A DNA stretch of 64,000 nucleotides, from positions 3,385,001 to 3,449,000 of the forward strand of contig NZ_CP093340.1 of NCBI RefSeq assembly GCF_022637415.1, in the 5' to 3' direction. Positions 1-10,288 of the stretch are shown piece after piece; the first letter of the stretch is position 1, and each line of letters begins with the position of its first letter. The notes below the pieces were generated by a model, which saw only the letters and a program-made list of their open reading frames with translations, was not told the DNA's origin and searched no databases. The position numbers and the translations under genes are program-made. The DNA comes from Luteimonas sp. S4-F44 (GTDB taxonomy: Bacteria > Pseudomonadota > Gammaproteobacteria > Xanthomonadales > Xanthomonadaceae).

Positions 1-416
1 TGCTGGTCATGGACCCGTTCAACGGCGGGCGCCCGCTGGACATCGACGAGTTGCGCCTGCGGGCGGCGGCGCATCTGGGCGGGATACCGCCCGACGACGA
101 CGCACTGGCCGCGCTGCTGCGCCCGGCCACGGCACGCGCGACGGTGATGCGGGTCCTGCGCAATCTGCATGCGGGCTATCGCGAGGCGGGCGACTGGGCA
201 CGTGCGGCGCGTTGCGCCGATCGACTGCTGACCCTGCATCCAGGCACGTGCGATGCACTGCGCGATCGCGGACTCGCCTATCTGGCCCTGGGACACGTGC
301 CGGGGGCGCGCGAGGACCTGACGCGCTACCTGCAGGCGGCCCCCGAGGCCGAGGACGCCGATGTGATCCGCGAACGGCTGGTCGAGGCGGGCCTGCGTCG
401 CCATCGCGCGCACTGA
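1..416 (+). CDS. SirB1-family transglutaminase-like/TPR protein, C-terminal part
   Basis: The reading frame is open to the left edge (codons for Leu-Val precede the first visible Met), so the gene begins before the window and only about 137 C-terminal residues are seen. The opening MDPFNGGR matches the conserved DPFNGG segment of SirB1-family transglutaminase-like proteins. It is followed by a helical region with tetratricopeptide character, in which AARCADRLLTLHPG and ARGLAYLALG-type helices repeat about every 34 residues. Family members are cytosolic and of unclear function. The catalytic Cys-His part lies outside the window, so activity cannot be judged. Confidence 0.75.
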   Translation, partial: LVMDPFNGGRPLDIDELRLRAAAHLGGIPPDDDALAALLRPATARATVMRVLRNLHAGYREAGDWARAARCADRLLTLHPGTCDALRDRGLAYLALGHVPGAREDLTRYLQAAPEAEDADVIRERLVEAGLRRHRAH

Positions 417-454
417 CCGGCCGCGAACGTGTGGCCGGCATGCCGCTGTGCGGT

Positions 455-646
455 TCAGAGCACCATCATCTCGAAGTCATCCTTGGTGACGCCGCAGTCG
501 GGACAGGTCCAGGTCTCGGGCACATCCTCCCAGCGCGTCCCCGGCGCGATGCCTTCGTCGGGCAGGCCTGCGGCCTCGTCGTAAAGGAAGCCGCAGACCA
601 CACACATCCAGGTGCGGTAGGCGGTCTGCGTCGATGTGTCGTTCAT
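455..646 (-). CDS. rubA: Rubredoxin
   Basis: A 63-residue protein with the two CxxCG-type iron knuckles of rubredoxin: CVVCG near residue 15 and CPDCG near residue 48, with the family's aromatic/Asp-rich middle ([17 protein letters not shown]). It should bind one Fe(Cys)4 centre and act as a small cytosolic electron carrier. The length is slightly above the classic 52-55 residues because of about ten extra N-terminal residues. It is divergent from thiE with 71 bases between the two starts, the usual arrangement in xanthomonads. Confidence 0.95.
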   Translation of the reverse strand: MNDTSTQTAYRTWMCVVCGFLYDEAAGLPDEGIAPGTRWEDVPETWTCPDCGVTKDDFEMMVL

Positions 647-717
647 CGGATAATGGCGGCTGCAGCGGTGTCGGTCCGGAGCCGCATTGTCCCATCGCGT
701 CCCGTGGACCGGAACCC

Positions 718-1353
718 ATGCCGATGAACGCTTCCCCGACCGAGCCGCCGCGCGGGCTGTACCTGCTCACACCCGACGAGATCGACACTGCGCGGCTGCT
801 GGCGCGCGTCGCCAGCGTGCTGCCGCATGCGACCTGGCTGCAGTACCGCAACAAACGCGCCGACGCGGCGCTGCGCCGGGAGCAGGCCAGCGCATTGTTG
901 GCGCTGTGCCGGGCCACCGGCGTGCCGTTGCTGGTGAACGACGACTGGCGGCTGGCGGCCGAGCTCGGCGCCGACGGTGCGCATCTGGGCGAAGACGACG
1001 GCGCGCTCGTCGAGGCACGAACGGCGCTGGGGACGCAGGCGATCCTCGGTGCGTCCTGCTACGACGACGGTGCCCTGGCGGTGCGCGCGGTCGAGGCCGG
1101 CGCCAGCTACGTCGCCTTCGGCAGCTTCTACCCCTCGCCCACCAAGCCGGCGGCGCGGCGCGCACGTCCCGCACTGCTGCGCGAGGCCGCCGCGCTGGGC
1201 GTGCCGCGGGTGGCGATCGGCGGCATCACCCCGGACAATGCGCGCACGCTCATCGCGGCCGGCGCGGATCTGGTCGCCGTCGTCAGCGGCGTCTTCGATG
1301 CGCCGCACCCCGCCGGCGCCGCACGCGCCTACCGCGCCTGCTTCGGGCTCTGA
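718..1353 (+). CDS. thiE: Thiamine-phosphate synthase
   Basis: A 211-residue TIM-barrel enzyme that joins HMP-pyrophosphate and thiazole phosphate to make thiamine monophosphate in the cytosol. Diagnostic stretches are QYRNK near residue 42, [20 protein letters not shown] (Mg/pyrophosphate site), [11 protein letters not shown] (thiazole-phosphate loop) and AIGGITPDN plus VAVVSGVF (phosphate-binding C-terminus). The frame is open further upstream, but homology begins close to Met718; Met724 is an alternative. It lies 24 bases ahead of hemL on the same strand and is probably cotranscribed with it. Confidence 0.95.
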   Translation: MPMNASPTEPPRGLYLLTPDEIDTARLLARVASVLPHATWLQYRNKRADAALRREQASALLALCRATGVPLLVNDDWRLAAELGADGAHLGEDDGALVEARTALGTQAILGASCYDDGALAVRAVEAGASYVAFGSFYPSPTKPAARRARPALLREAAALGVPRVAIGGITPDNARTLIAAGADLVAVVSGVFDAPHPAGAARAYRACFGL

Positions 1354-1377
1354 GCCCGCCCCTTCTCTGGAGTCGTC

Positions 1378-2670
1378 ATGGATACCGCCCGTTCGCTAGC
1401 CCTGTTCGCCCGCGCCCGCACGCTGCTGCCCGGAGGCGTCAACTCGCCGGTGCGCGCGTTCAAATCCGTGGGCGGCGAGCCGTTCTTCGTGCAGCGCGCC
1501 GATGGCCCGTACCTGTTCGACGTCGACGACAACCGCTACATCGACTACGTCGGCTCGTGGGGCCCGATGATCGTCGGCCACAACCACCCGCAGGTGCGGC
1601 AGGCGGTCAAGCGCGCGATCGGCGACGGCCTGTCCTTCGGCGCGCCGTGCCCGGCGGAGGTCACGATGGCCGAGCGCATCACCGCGCTGGTGCCCTCCTG
1701 CGAGATGGTGCGCATGGTCAACTCGGGCACCGAGGCCACGCTGTCGGCGATCCGTCTGGCGCGCGGGGCGACCGGTCGCAGCTGCATCGTGAAGTTCGAG
1801 GGCTGCTACCACGGCCACGGCGATTCGTTCCTGGTCAAGGCCGGCAGCGGCGCGCTGACCTTCGGCGTGCCGACCTCGCCGGGTGTGCCCAAGGCGCTGG
1901 CCGACCTCACGCTGACCCTGCCCTACAACGACTTCGACGCCGCCACCGAGTTGTTCGCGCGCGCCGGCGACCAGATCGCCGGGCTGATCATCGAGCCGGT
2001 GGTCGGCAACGCCAACTGCCTGCCGCCGCGCGAGGGCTATCTGCAGCACCTGCGCGCGTTATGCACGCAGTACGGTGCGTTGCTGATCTTCGACGAGGTG
2101 ATGACCGGTTTCCGCGTCGCGCTCGGCGGCGCGCAGGCGCGCTATGGCGTGACGCCGGACCTGAGCACGTTCGGCAAGATCATCGGCGGCGGCATGCCGG
2201 TGGGCGCCTACGGCGGCCGGCGCGCGTTGATGGAACAGATCGCGCCTGCCGGCCCGATCTACCAGGCCGGCACACTGAGCGGCAATCCGGTCGCGATGGC
2301 GGCCGGGCTGGCAATGCTCGACCTGATTTCCGAGCCGGGCTTCCACGCCGCGCTCGAGGCGGCGACGCACACGCTGTGCGACGGCCTGGAGGCAGCCGCG
2401 CGCGAAGCCGGCGTGCCGTTCACGACCACCCGCGTCGGCGCGATGTTCGGCCTGTTCTTCACCGACCAGCCGCGTGTCGACACCTACGCGCAAGCCGTCG
2501 CCTGCGACACCGCGGCCTTCAACCGCTTCTTCCACGGCATGCTCGAACGCGGTGTGTTCCTCGCGCCCTCGGCGTTCGAGGCCGGGTTCCTGTCCGCGGC
2601 GCACGATGCCGATGTGATCGACGCGACGATCGCCGCGGCCCGGGAGGCGTTCGCCGACATCGCCGCGTGA
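1378..2670 (+). CDS. hemL: Glutamate-1-semialdehyde 2,1-aminomutase
   Basis: A 430-residue PLP enzyme that converts glutamate-1-semialdehyde to 5-aminolevulinate, the C5 route into tetrapyrroles. Visible hallmarks are [15 protein letters not shown] at the N-terminus, [17 protein letters not shown] (PLP phosphate region), [28 protein letters not shown] and [17 protein letters not shown], with the Schiff-base lysine at residue 267. Full length and no breaks. The stop overlaps the GTG start of the following HAD gene, which suggests translational coupling. hemH, the last haem step, is encoded elsewhere in this window (about 62 kb). Confidence 0.97.
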   Translation: MDTARSLALFARARTLLPGGVNSPVRAFKSVGGEPFFVQRADGPYLFDVDDNRYIDYVGSWGPMIVGHNHPQVRQAVKRAIGDGLSFGAPCPAEVTMAERITALVPSCEMVRMVNSGTEATLSAIRLARGATGRSCIVKFEGCYHGHGDSFLVKAGSGALTFGVPTSPGVPKALADLTLTLPYNDFDAATELFARAGDQIAGLIIEPVVGNANCLPPREGYLQHLRALCTQYGALLIFDEVMTGFRVALGGAQARYGVTPDLSTFGKIIGGGMPVGAYGGRRALMEQIAPAGPIYQAGTLSGNPVAMAAGLAMLDLISEPGFHAALEAATHTLCDGLEAAAREAGVPFTTTRVGAMFGLFFTDQPRVDTYAQAVACDTAAFNRFFHGMLERGVFLAPSAFEAGFLSAAHDADVIDATIAAAREAFADIAA

Positions 2671-3284
2671 GCCCGACGCTGCCGCGGCTGGTGCTGTTCG
2701 ACTTCGACGGCGTGCTCGCACATTACGCGCACGAGGCGCGCCTGCGTGACTTGGCGCGGGTCGCGGGGTGCGCGCCCGCCCGGGTCGCCGCCGCACTGTT
2801 CGAGTCGGGCCTGGAGCGCGCCTACGACAGCGGCGCGATCGACACCGCGGCCTACCTGCTGCAGCTCGGCGACGCACTCGATTGCACGATCGACGAGGCG
2901 GCGTGGATCGCCTCGCGCGTGGCCTCCAGTCGCGTGGATCCCGCGGTCCTGGCGCTGGTGACGTCGGTCGCGCAGCGCGTGCCGATCGGCGTGCTCAGCA
3001 ACAACGGTGCGCTGATGGCCGAGGCGATGCGTCACATCGTGACGCCACTGTTCCCGGCGCTCGACGGCCGTGTGCTGTGCAGCGGCGCGTTGCGGGCGCG
3101 CAAGCCCGAACGCGCGATTTTCGAACTGGCGCTCGCGCATTTCAGCGTCGCGGCGCGGGATGTGCTGTTCCTCGACGATCTGTTCGCCAACGTGCGCGGC
3201 GCCCGCGCCGCCGGGCTGCAGGCCGACACCGTGCACGACGCGCGCTCACTGCGGCGGGTGCTGCGGCGGCATGGGCTGGGCTAG
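2667..3284 (+). CDS. HAD-superfamily (subfamily IA) hydrolase
   Basis: A 205-residue haloacid-dehalogenase-type phosphatase. It shows motif I as LFDFDGVLA with the nucleophilic Asp near residue 11, motif II as GVLSNNG, motif III Lys in [11 protein letters not shown] and motif IV as [11 protein letters not shown]. The GTG start at 2667 is chosen because the protein begins just before motif I and GTGA overlaps the hemL stop; the frame itself stays open far upstream through hemL only as a high-GC artefact. The substrate cannot be read from sequence; small phosphorylated metabolites are usual for the subfamily. Confidence 0.85.
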   Translation: MSPTLPRLVLFDFDGVLAHYAHEARLRDLARVAGCAPARVAAALFESGLERAYDSGAIDTAAYLLQLGDALDCTIDEAAWIASRVASSRVDPAVLALVTSVAQRVPIGVLSNNGALMAEAMRHIVTPLFPALDGRVLCSGALRARKPERAIFELALAHFSVAARDVLFLDDLFANVRGARAAGLQADTVHDARSLRRVLRRHGLG

Positions 3285-3328
3285 CCGACGAGACGATGCA
3301 GGCAGCGCAGCGCACCCCGCCGGTGATC

Positions 3329-4555
<1,227 letters not shown>

Positions 4556-4659
4556 GCCAGAGGAATCTAGGGGAAGTGGAATCGCGCATTCTCGCGCATT
4601 CGGGCGCCGACAGGACCGCCGATGCGCGGGCTCAGCGGGGCGAAGGCGCACGCGTGCGC

Positions 4660-5475
4660 TTACAGGAACAGGTCGGGCAGCAGGGGCTGGCTGGGATCGA
4701 GCGCATAGTGCGAGAAGTCCTCGACCCCCGCCTCGCGCAGCACCTCGTCGTCGATCAGGAACTGCCCGTGGAACCCGGCGGCCGGACGCACCAGGATCGC
4801 GTGCGCCGCGTCGCCCATGATCGCCGGGCTGCGGCCGTTGCCGCGTTCGACCCCGGGAATCATGTTCAAGGCATCGGTGCCGATCAGCGTACGGGGCCAC
4901 AGCGCATTGACCGCGACCCCCTGCGGGCCGAACTCGGCCGCCAGGCCGAGCGTGACGAAGCTCATGCCCATCTTGGCCAGCGTGTAACCGGTGTGTGGCG
5001 CCCACCATTTGGGATCGAGCGACGGCGGCGGGCACAGGGTCAGGATGTGCGGATTGGGGGCTGCGAGCAGATGCGGCAGGCAGGCCTGCGCGCACAGGAA
5101 GCTGCCGCGGGCGTTGACCTGCTGCATCAGGTCGAAGCGCTTCATCGGTGTTTCAAGGGTGCCGCGCAGCCAGATCGCACTGGCGTTGTTGACCAGGATG
5201 TCGATGCCGCCGAAGGCGTCAACAGTGGCGGCGACCGCGGCACGCACCTGGTCCTCGTCGCGGATGTCGCATTTGAGGGCCAAGCCCCGGCCGCCCGCCG
5301 CGTTCACCGCCTCGGCCGCGCTGTGGATGGTGCCCGGCAACCTGGGGTTGGGCACCGACGACTTCGCGGCGATCGCAACGTTGGCGCCATCGCGCGCAGC
5401 GCGCAGCGCGATCGCCAGACCGATGCCGCGCGAGGCGCCGGTGATGAAAAGTGTCTTGCCGGCGAGTGTGGGCAT
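4660..5475 (-). CDS. SDR-family oxidoreductase (HSDL2-like)
   Basis: A 271-residue short-chain dehydrogenase. The Rossmann dinucleotide motif TGASRGIGLAIA is at residues 11-22, the NNASAI motif follows strand 4, and the active-site pair appears as YTLAKMG (Tyr-x3-Lys). The C-terminal tail GQFLIDDEVLREAGVEDFSHY is typical of the HSDL2/DHRS-like subgroup rather than FabG, so it more likely acts on a lipid or steroid-like alcohol with NAD(P). Met5475 is chosen because homology starts at MPTLAGKT; the frame extends upstream without support. It runs in the same direction as argD, with 104 bases between. Confidence 0.88.
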   Translation of the reverse strand: MPTLAGKTLFITGASRGIGLAIALRAARDGANVAIAAKSSVPNPRLPGTIHSAAEAVNAAGGRGLALKCDIRDEDQVRAAVAATVDAFGGIDILVNNASAIWLRGTLETPMKRFDLMQQVNARGSFLCAQACLPHLLAAPNPHILTLCPPPSLDPKWWAPHTGYTLAKMGMSFVTLGLAAEFGPQGVAVNALWPRTLIGTDALNMIPGVERGNGRSPAIMGDAAHAILVRPAAGFHGQFLIDDEVLREAGVEDFSHYALDPSQPLLPDLFL

Positions 5476-5579
5476 GTCTGGGGTCCGGTCGATGAGATCG
5501 CAGGCATTATGCGCGTGGCGCTGGCCGCATTCAGGCCGCGGCGCGATACTGGCCGGCCCTTCCGCCACAGGTCCTGTCG

Positions 5580-6308
5580 ATGCGCCCCACTATCGCCCTC
5601 GCATTGCTCGCACTGTCGCTGGCCGCCTGCGGCGATGCAGCGCCCGATGCCGCCAACCGCGACGTCCCGGTCGCCCGGCCGGCTGCGCAGTCCGCGGCGG
5701 AGACCGGGTCGATGCCGGCACCGATGGCGCCCGAAGCGATCGCCGACGGTGATGACCTGGTGGTGGGCCCGGCCTCGGTCTGGCAGGGCGACCTGTCGCC
5801 TTGCCGCACCGCCGCGACGGCGATCGACGCCTGCCTGCTGTCGACCATGCAGGCCGGTGACGCCTCACCCGAGGCGTTGGCGGCGACCACCCGCCTGATC
5901 GCACTCGGCGACCCCGGCCACGTCAGCGGCTGGCGCTCGGTCGACGGTGTGGGTTACGCGCAGATCACCTATCCGTTCCGCGCCAATACCAACGAGGGCG
6001 TGTGGTTGGTCGATGCCGACGGCCACGCGGTGGACGTGGACGAGGCCGTGCTGCCGGCAGGCGCAAGCCGGATGCGCGACGCGCTCAAGCCGTTCCTCGA
6101 TGCGCATCCCGATGCGATGCCGTTCGCGCCGGCCAAGGCCGCCGGCAGCGAGGCCCTGGCCGACGGCGGCCTGCGGTTGCGTTTCGAGGTACCGATGCGC
6201 AACTGCCACGCCTGCGCGGATCTCGGCACGCTGGTGTTGGGCTACGACTTCGACGCCGATCGCCAGTACACCGGTCGCACCCTCGTCGCGGTGCGCGCGG
6301 CCGACTGA
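5580..6308 (+). CDS. Uncharacterised lipoprotein
   Basis: A 242-residue protein with a lipoprotein signal peptide (LALSLAACGD, lipobox Cys near residue 17), so it is likely anchored in the inner or outer membrane facing the periplasm. The mature part begins with an Ala/Pro-rich linker and then a compact domain with WQGDLSPCRTAATAIDACLLSTM, an STM-rich middle and, near the C-terminus, MRNCHACADLGTLVLGYDFD, whose paired cysteines could form a disulphide or bind a metal. I do not recognise the family. It is divergent from the SDR gene. Confidence 0.75.
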   Translation: MRPTIALALLALSLAACGDAAPDAANRDVPVARPAAQSAAETGSMPAPMAPEAIADGDDLVVGPASVWQGDLSPCRTAATAIDACLLSTMQAGDASPEALAATTRLIALGDPGHVSGWRSVDGVGYAQITYPFRANTNEGVWLVDADGHAVDVDEAVLPAGASRMRDALKPFLDAHPDAMPFAPAKAAGSEALADGGLRLRFEVPMRNCHACADLGTLVLGYDFDADRQYTGRTLVAVRAAD

Positions 6309-6333
6309 CGGGGCGCGCCAGCCGCCGGCGCGC

Positions 6334-6840
6334 TCAGGTGTAGGCGCGCACCTGCCGCCGGAGCAGGTGCGGCACGATCAGCCGATGGATCGGCGCGACG
6401 GGCTGCATGTACAGACGCCCGAACGCATTGTGGACGTGCACGACCGTTGCCACCTCGAGCATCTCCTCGCCATGCCATTGCACCGCCACTTGCACACGCA
6501 GGTGGCGGTCGTCGTCTTCAAGCACGATTGCCGCGTCGCACAGCGCCTGCAACGTGAAGATACCGATGCGCTCGCCCGGCCGCGGCGTACCGGCCGACGG
6601 CACCGCGCGCAGCGCGCCCAGGTCCTTCATGCCCAGCAGCCTCAGCCCCCGATTGCGCACCGCCATCAGGCCGTCGAATCAACCCGGCACGGCGGCAGCG
6701 AAGTCGCGATAGGCCTGCAAGGCCGTGCGGCCGCCACGTACAGTCTGGACCCGGCTGGCATGGCGGAAATCGGCGCCGGGCAGCTGCGCATACAGCGCAA
6801 TGCGTGCATCGGGCACGCCGGACACCACACGCGGCTTCAA
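6334..6840 (-). pseudogene. DUF2867-family protein broken by an in-frame TGA
   Basis: The frame from a TTG at 6840 (overlapping the TGA stop of the kinase gene) reads a continuous DUF2867-like protein of about 168 residues: VPDARIALYAQLPGADFRHA, then TALQAYRDFAAAVPG, then FDGLMAVRNRGLRLLGMKDL, then a beta-rich tail ending HLLRRQVRAYT. A single TGA at 6679-6681 separates PG from FDGLM. Family members normally carry Trp in this PGW-x-DGLM-type position, so one TGG-to-TGA change explains it. Downstream translation could restart at Met6666 (110 residues), but that fragment lacks the N-terminal third. A sequencing error is the main alternative. Confidence 0.7.
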
Positions 6841-7508
6841 GGCTTCGGCCCTCGACCCTCGTTATCTTCCCACTTGAGCAGCTTGCGGGTGACCACGCGA
6901 TAGACCGGCTTGCCGGTGCGGAACCACAGATCGCGCACCCAGGAGCGCCGCCGCAGCAGGCGCTGCTCGACCGGCGTGAGCGCGGCGCGGCAATAGGTGC
7001 GCTTGTGCTTGAGCAGGTGACGCAGGTCCTCGCGCGCGAGCAGCCGCATCCAACGCGAACGCGGATCGCCGACGACGGCGAGCTGGAAGTCGATGATCGC
7101 CGGGCGGCCATCGTCGAGCACCAGCCAGTTCGCCTCTTTGGCCAGGTCGTTGTGCGCCAGGCCGCGCCGATGCAACGCCTGGAGTTGCCGCCGCGCGTGA
7201 CGGAAGTACGCCAGATCGCCGTGCGGCGGGCGCTGGTACATCGCCGCGCCAGCCATGTAGCTGCGATCGAGCCGCCGCCCGTCCCAGCGCAGCAGCTGCG
7301 GCACATCGGCCATGCCGCGCACGCGGGCCAGTCCGCGCGCCTCGCGACGCGCCAGCCACCACGCCGGCAGCCGCAGCCACAGCGGCACATGGCGCAGGTC
7401 CCGGCGCACGAACAGGCTGCCGTCGGCGCCGCGCATCAACGCGATGCGGCCGAAGCTGTCGGACTTGAGCGCATGCAGCTCGATGGCGGGGTCGGCGGAC
7501 GATGACAT
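6837..7508 (-). CDS. Small RIO/Bud32-like protein kinase
   Basis: A 223-residue protein that keeps the core of a compact kinase fold. A catalytic loop HNDLAKEANWL (HxD...N) near residue 120 is followed by a metal-binding IIDFQLA, equivalent to DFG/DFx, near residue 138. The ATP-binding half is reduced, as in RIO and lipopolysaccharide-core (Kdo/heptose) kinases. The C-terminus is rich in Arg/Trp (RRSWVRDLWFRTGKPVYRVV), which suggests membrane contact or a phosphorylated lipid/sugar substrate rather than a regulatory protein kinase. The stop overlaps the start of the broken DUF2867 gene, so the two formed an operon. Confidence 0.75.
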   Translation of the reverse strand: MSSSADPAIELHALKSDSFGRIALMRGADGSLFVRRDLRHVPLWLRLPAWWLARREARGLARVRGMADVPQLLRWDGRRLDRSYMAGAAMYQRPPHGDLAYFRHARRQLQALHRRGLAHNDLAKEANWLVLDDGRPAIIDFQLAVVGDPRSRWMRLLAREDLRHLLKHKRTYCRAALTPVEQRLLRRRSWVRDLWFRTGKPVYRVVTRKLLKWEDNEGRGPKP

Positions 7509-7602
7509 GGCCGCATTGTACGGATCGCGCCCGGGTTAACGTCGGCCGACGCGAGGGTGGGGACGCGGCGGGCTGGGCGCGATGCCCTGCCATAATGGCG
7601 CG

Positions 7603-9615
7603 ATGCTCAGCGAATTCTTCAATAGCCTCATCGGGTGGGTCGGCGACCACCCGGTCGCGGCCGGCATCGTCGTCTTCCTGATCGCCTTCTGCGACTCAGT
7701 CATCGTGCTCGGCGCCATCGTGCCGGCGCTGCCGCTGCTGTTCGCGATCGGCGTGCTGATCGGCCTGGGCGAGATCTCCGGCCCGTACGCGGTCGCCTGC
7801 GCCACGCTCGGCGCGATGGCCGGCGACGGGCTGAGCTATTGGGTCGGCCGACGCTGGGGCCACGGGCTGCGGACGGTGTGGCCGTTCCACAAGTTTCCGC
7901 AATTGCTCGACCGCGGCGAGAACCTGTTCCGCCGCAATGCCGTCAAGAGCATCCTGATCGCACGCTACGTCGGCGCCATCCGGCCGTTCGTGCCTGCGAT
8001 CGCCGGCATCGCGAAGATGCCGTTGCGGCGCTACCTGCCGGTCAGCGGCGTGGCCTGCCTGTCATGGGGTGCGCTGTTCTTGGCCCCGGGCTGGCTGTTC
8101 GGCGCGTCCTACGATGCGGTCGCCGCGGTCGCCGACCGGCTGGCGATCGTGCTCGGCGCGCTGGTCGCGGTGCTGGCGCTGGCCTGGGCCATCGTGCTCT
8201 ACACCTATCGCTGGTTCGACGCGCACGCCAACAGCCTGCTCGCCCGCCTGCTCGGCTGGACCCGCCAGCATCCGCGGCTGGGCCGCTACGCGGTGGCGCT
8301 GGTCGATCCGCGGCGCCCGGAATCGGCCTCGCTGGCGATCCTGGCGGTCTGCCTGCTGGCGATTGGCTGGGCCTGGTTCGCGCTGCTGGCGACAGTGATC
8401 ATGCGCGGCGAGCCGCTGCTGCTCGACCAGACCGTGTTCCAGTTCATGTACGAGCTGCGCAACCCGCTGGCCGACCGGCTGATGGCCGGCCTGGCCTCGA
8501 TCGGCGATGTGCATGTGCTCGGTCCGGCGGTCGCGTTGACGCTCGGCTGGCTGATCTGGCGGCGCCGCTGGCTGGGCGCGGCGCACTGGCTGGCGGCTCT
8601 GGCCTTCGGCATGGCGCTGACCGCGCTGCTGGGCGCGGTGATCGACATGCCCAGGCCGCCGACCGCGCACGGCGGCTTTGGCTTCCCCGCGGTCGAGATC
8701 ACGATGGCGACGATCGTCTTCGGCTTCTTCGCGGTGCTGATCGCACGCGAGCTGCCCGGGCGCTCGCGGGTCTGGCCGTACCTGGTGTCAGGCGCGGTGG
8801 TCGCGGTGCTGGGCTTCGCGCGGTTGTACCTGGGCGCGCATTGGCTCAGCGACATCGTCGGCGGCATGCTGCTGGGCATCGTCTGGCTGCTGGTGCTGGG
8901 CATCGCCTATCGCCGCCACGTGGACCGCTCATTCTGGATGCGTCCGGTGGCGACGATCTTCTACGTCACCTTCGTGCTGGCCGCGCTGTGGCATGCGCCG
9001 CGCGCAGTCGATCCGCTACTGGCACGCTTGGTCGCCGCCCCGCCGGCGCGGACGTTGGCGGTCGGCGACTGGTGGGCGCGCGACTGGGCGCAGCTGCCCG
9101 GCCAGCTGCGCGAGCGCGACCCGGCCCACCGCTGGCCGCTGGATCTGCAGGTCGCCGGCCCGCTGGCGCCGCTGCAGGCCCGGCTCCAGGCGCAAGGCTG
9201 GCAGGTGCAGCCGCAGGCCGACTGGATGCAGGTGCTCAACCTGCTCGACGACGATGTGCCCGCCGACGACAAGCCGGTGCTGCCGGCCACACTCGACGCC
9301 AATGCCGAATCGCTGTTGATGCGTCGGGTCACCGACGAATCCCGGATCGAGGTCCTGCGCCTGTGGCGCGCGCCGGTGCAGCTCGACGATGCCCAACCGC
9401 TGTGGCTGGGCACCAGCCAGTCGATGCTGCAGACCCGACCGTTCGGCCTGTTCAGCCTGTGGCAGCCGCAGCCCGATGCGCACGGCGTGCATCGCGGCTT
9501 GCGCGATGTGCTGACGGGCTTCGAATGGCGCGAGGACGTGCACCCGCAGTCGGGCGTACCGACCTTGCGGCTGCGCATCGCCGGCGACGGCTCAGTCGTC
9601 GACCAGCCGCAGTAG
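7603..9615 (+). CDS. DedA / PAP2-like / LssY-C fusion membrane protein
   Basis: A 670-residue polytopic membrane protein with three modules: an N-terminal DedA domain (about residues 1-200, with GDGLSYWVGRRWG and ARYVGAIRPFVPAIAG), a PAP2-type phosphatase fold (about 240-450) and a soluble LssY-like C-terminus (about 480-670). DedA proteins recycle polyprenyl-phosphate or lipids; PAP2 enzymes remove lipid phosphates. In the PAP2 domain motif 3 is kept (ARLYLGAHWLSD), but the usual motif-1 Lys is Gly (GAVIDMPRPP) and the motif-2 His is Glu (FPAVEITMA), so activity is doubtful. Met7603 is preferred; an upstream in-frame ATG at 7582 gives seven unsupported residues. Confidence 0.88.
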   Translation: MLSEFFNSLIGWVGDHPVAAGIVVFLIAFCDSVIVLGAIVPALPLLFAIGVLIGLGEISGPYAVACATLGAMAGDGLSYWVGRRWGHGLRTVWPFHKFPQLLDRGENLFRRNAVKSILIARYVGAIRPFVPAIAGIAKMPLRRYLPVSGVACLSWGALFLAPGWLFGASYDAVAAVADRLAIVLGALVAVLALAWAIVLYTYRWFDAHANSLLARLLGWTRQHPRLGRYAVALVDPRRPESASLAILAVCLLAIGWAWFALLATVIMRGEPLLLDQTVFQFMYELRNPLADRLMAGLASIGDVHVLGPAVALTLGWLIWRRRWLGAAHWLAALAFGMALTALLGAVIDMPRPPTAHGGFGFPAVEITMATIVFGFFAVLIARELPGRSRVWPYLVSGAVVAVLGFARLYLGAHWLSDIVGGMLLGIVWLLVLGIAYRRHVDRSFWMRPVATIFYVTFVLAALWHAPRAVDPLLARLVAAPPARTLAVGDWWARDWAQLPGQLRERDPAHRWPLDLQVAGPLAPLQARLQAQGWQVQPQADWMQVLNLLDDDVPADDKPVLPATLDANAESLLMRRVTDESRIEVLRLWRAPVQLDDAQPLWLGTSQSMLQTRPFGLFSLWQPQPDAHGVHRGLRDVLTGFEWREDVHPQSGVPTLRLRIAGDGSVVDQPQ

Positions 9616-10173
9616 CGTCTCCAGGCGGACGTCGGGATCGTCCTGCTGCAACAGCTGCTGGCGCTGCGCGGCGGCCAGCGGCAGCAGTTCGGCCAACCGC
9701 CAGCCGACCCAGGCCGCATCGTCGAACCGTGGCTCGGGGAAGGCGCGGTCGGCGCCGTCGATGCGTTCGAGGATCTTGCGCAGCACCACACCCAGCAGGG
9801 CATGTTCGGGCTGCAGCTCGATCTGCGGATCGGGGGCGCACCAGTCGACATCGGCGACCACCAGCCCGTTGTCGCGGACGCGGGTGCGCTCGACGCGGAA
9901 GCGTCGCGCGCCGCGCACGCGCAACCGCAGCAGGCCATCGACGCCGGTGTCGAAGTCTTCGATCACCGCCTCGGTGCCGACGCTGGCCGGCGTCGCCGGC
10001 CCACCGACCTCCCCGCCCTCGAGAATCAGGCAGATACCGAAGCCGCTGTCGCGTCGACCGCATTCGCGGAGCATGTCGAGATAGCGCGACTCGAACACAC
10101 GCAGTGCCAGCGACGCGCCGGGCAGCAGCACGGCATCGAGCGGAAACAGCGGCAGCGTCGCGGATGTCGTCAT
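9592..10173 (-). CDS. Lon N-terminal (LAN/ASCH-like substrate-binding) domain protein
   Basis: A 193-residue protein consisting of the Lon protease N-terminal substrate-binding domain without ATPase or protease. LPLFPLDAVLLPGASLALRVFESRYLDM at the N-terminus is the classic start of this domain, followed by VGTEAVIEDFDTGVDGLLRLRVRGARRFRV. The helical C-terminus (ELLPLAAAQRQQLLQQDDPDVRLETLLRL) matches stand-alone family members. The biochemical role is unknown. Its 3' end overlaps that of the DedA/PAP2 gene by 24 bases in convergent orientation. Met10173 has a better spaced AGGATGG than Met10182. Confidence 0.85.
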   Translation of the reverse strand: MTTSATLPLFPLDAVLLPGASLALRVFESRYLDMLRECGRRDSGFGICLILEGGEVGGPATPASVGTEAVIEDFDTGVDGLLRLRVRGARRFRVERTRVRDNGLVVADVDWCAPDPQIELQPEHALLGVVLRKILERIDGADRAFPEPRFDDAAWVGWRLAELLPLAAAQRQQLLQQDDPDVRLETLLRLVDD

Positions 10174-10244
10174 GCCGGCCATCCTAGTGGCTGCACGATG
10201 AAATCGTCATCCTGCGTGAGGCGCAGGGCGCGAAGCACCCGCGT

Positions 10245-10266
10245 GCCGGCCCGTTGCCTGGCCGGC
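10245..10266. terminator. Hairpin downstream of the porin gene
   Basis: GCCGGCC at 10245-10251 and GGCCGGC at 10260-10266 form a perfect 7-bp stem with an 8-base loop in the 115-base gap between the porin stop and the Lon-N gene. There is no T-tract on either strand, so it may be a stability or Rho-assisted element rather than a true intrinsic terminator. Confidence 0.3.
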
Positions 10267-10288
10267 GTGCAAGGTGCTGTGCTTGCGA

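Noticed and set aside
687..3284. An 865-codon open frame across thiE, hemL and the HAD gene
   Set aside because: Only its last 205 codons are protein-like (the HAD hydrolase). The Arg/Ala/Gly-rich remainder is a high-GC shadow of thiE and hemL.
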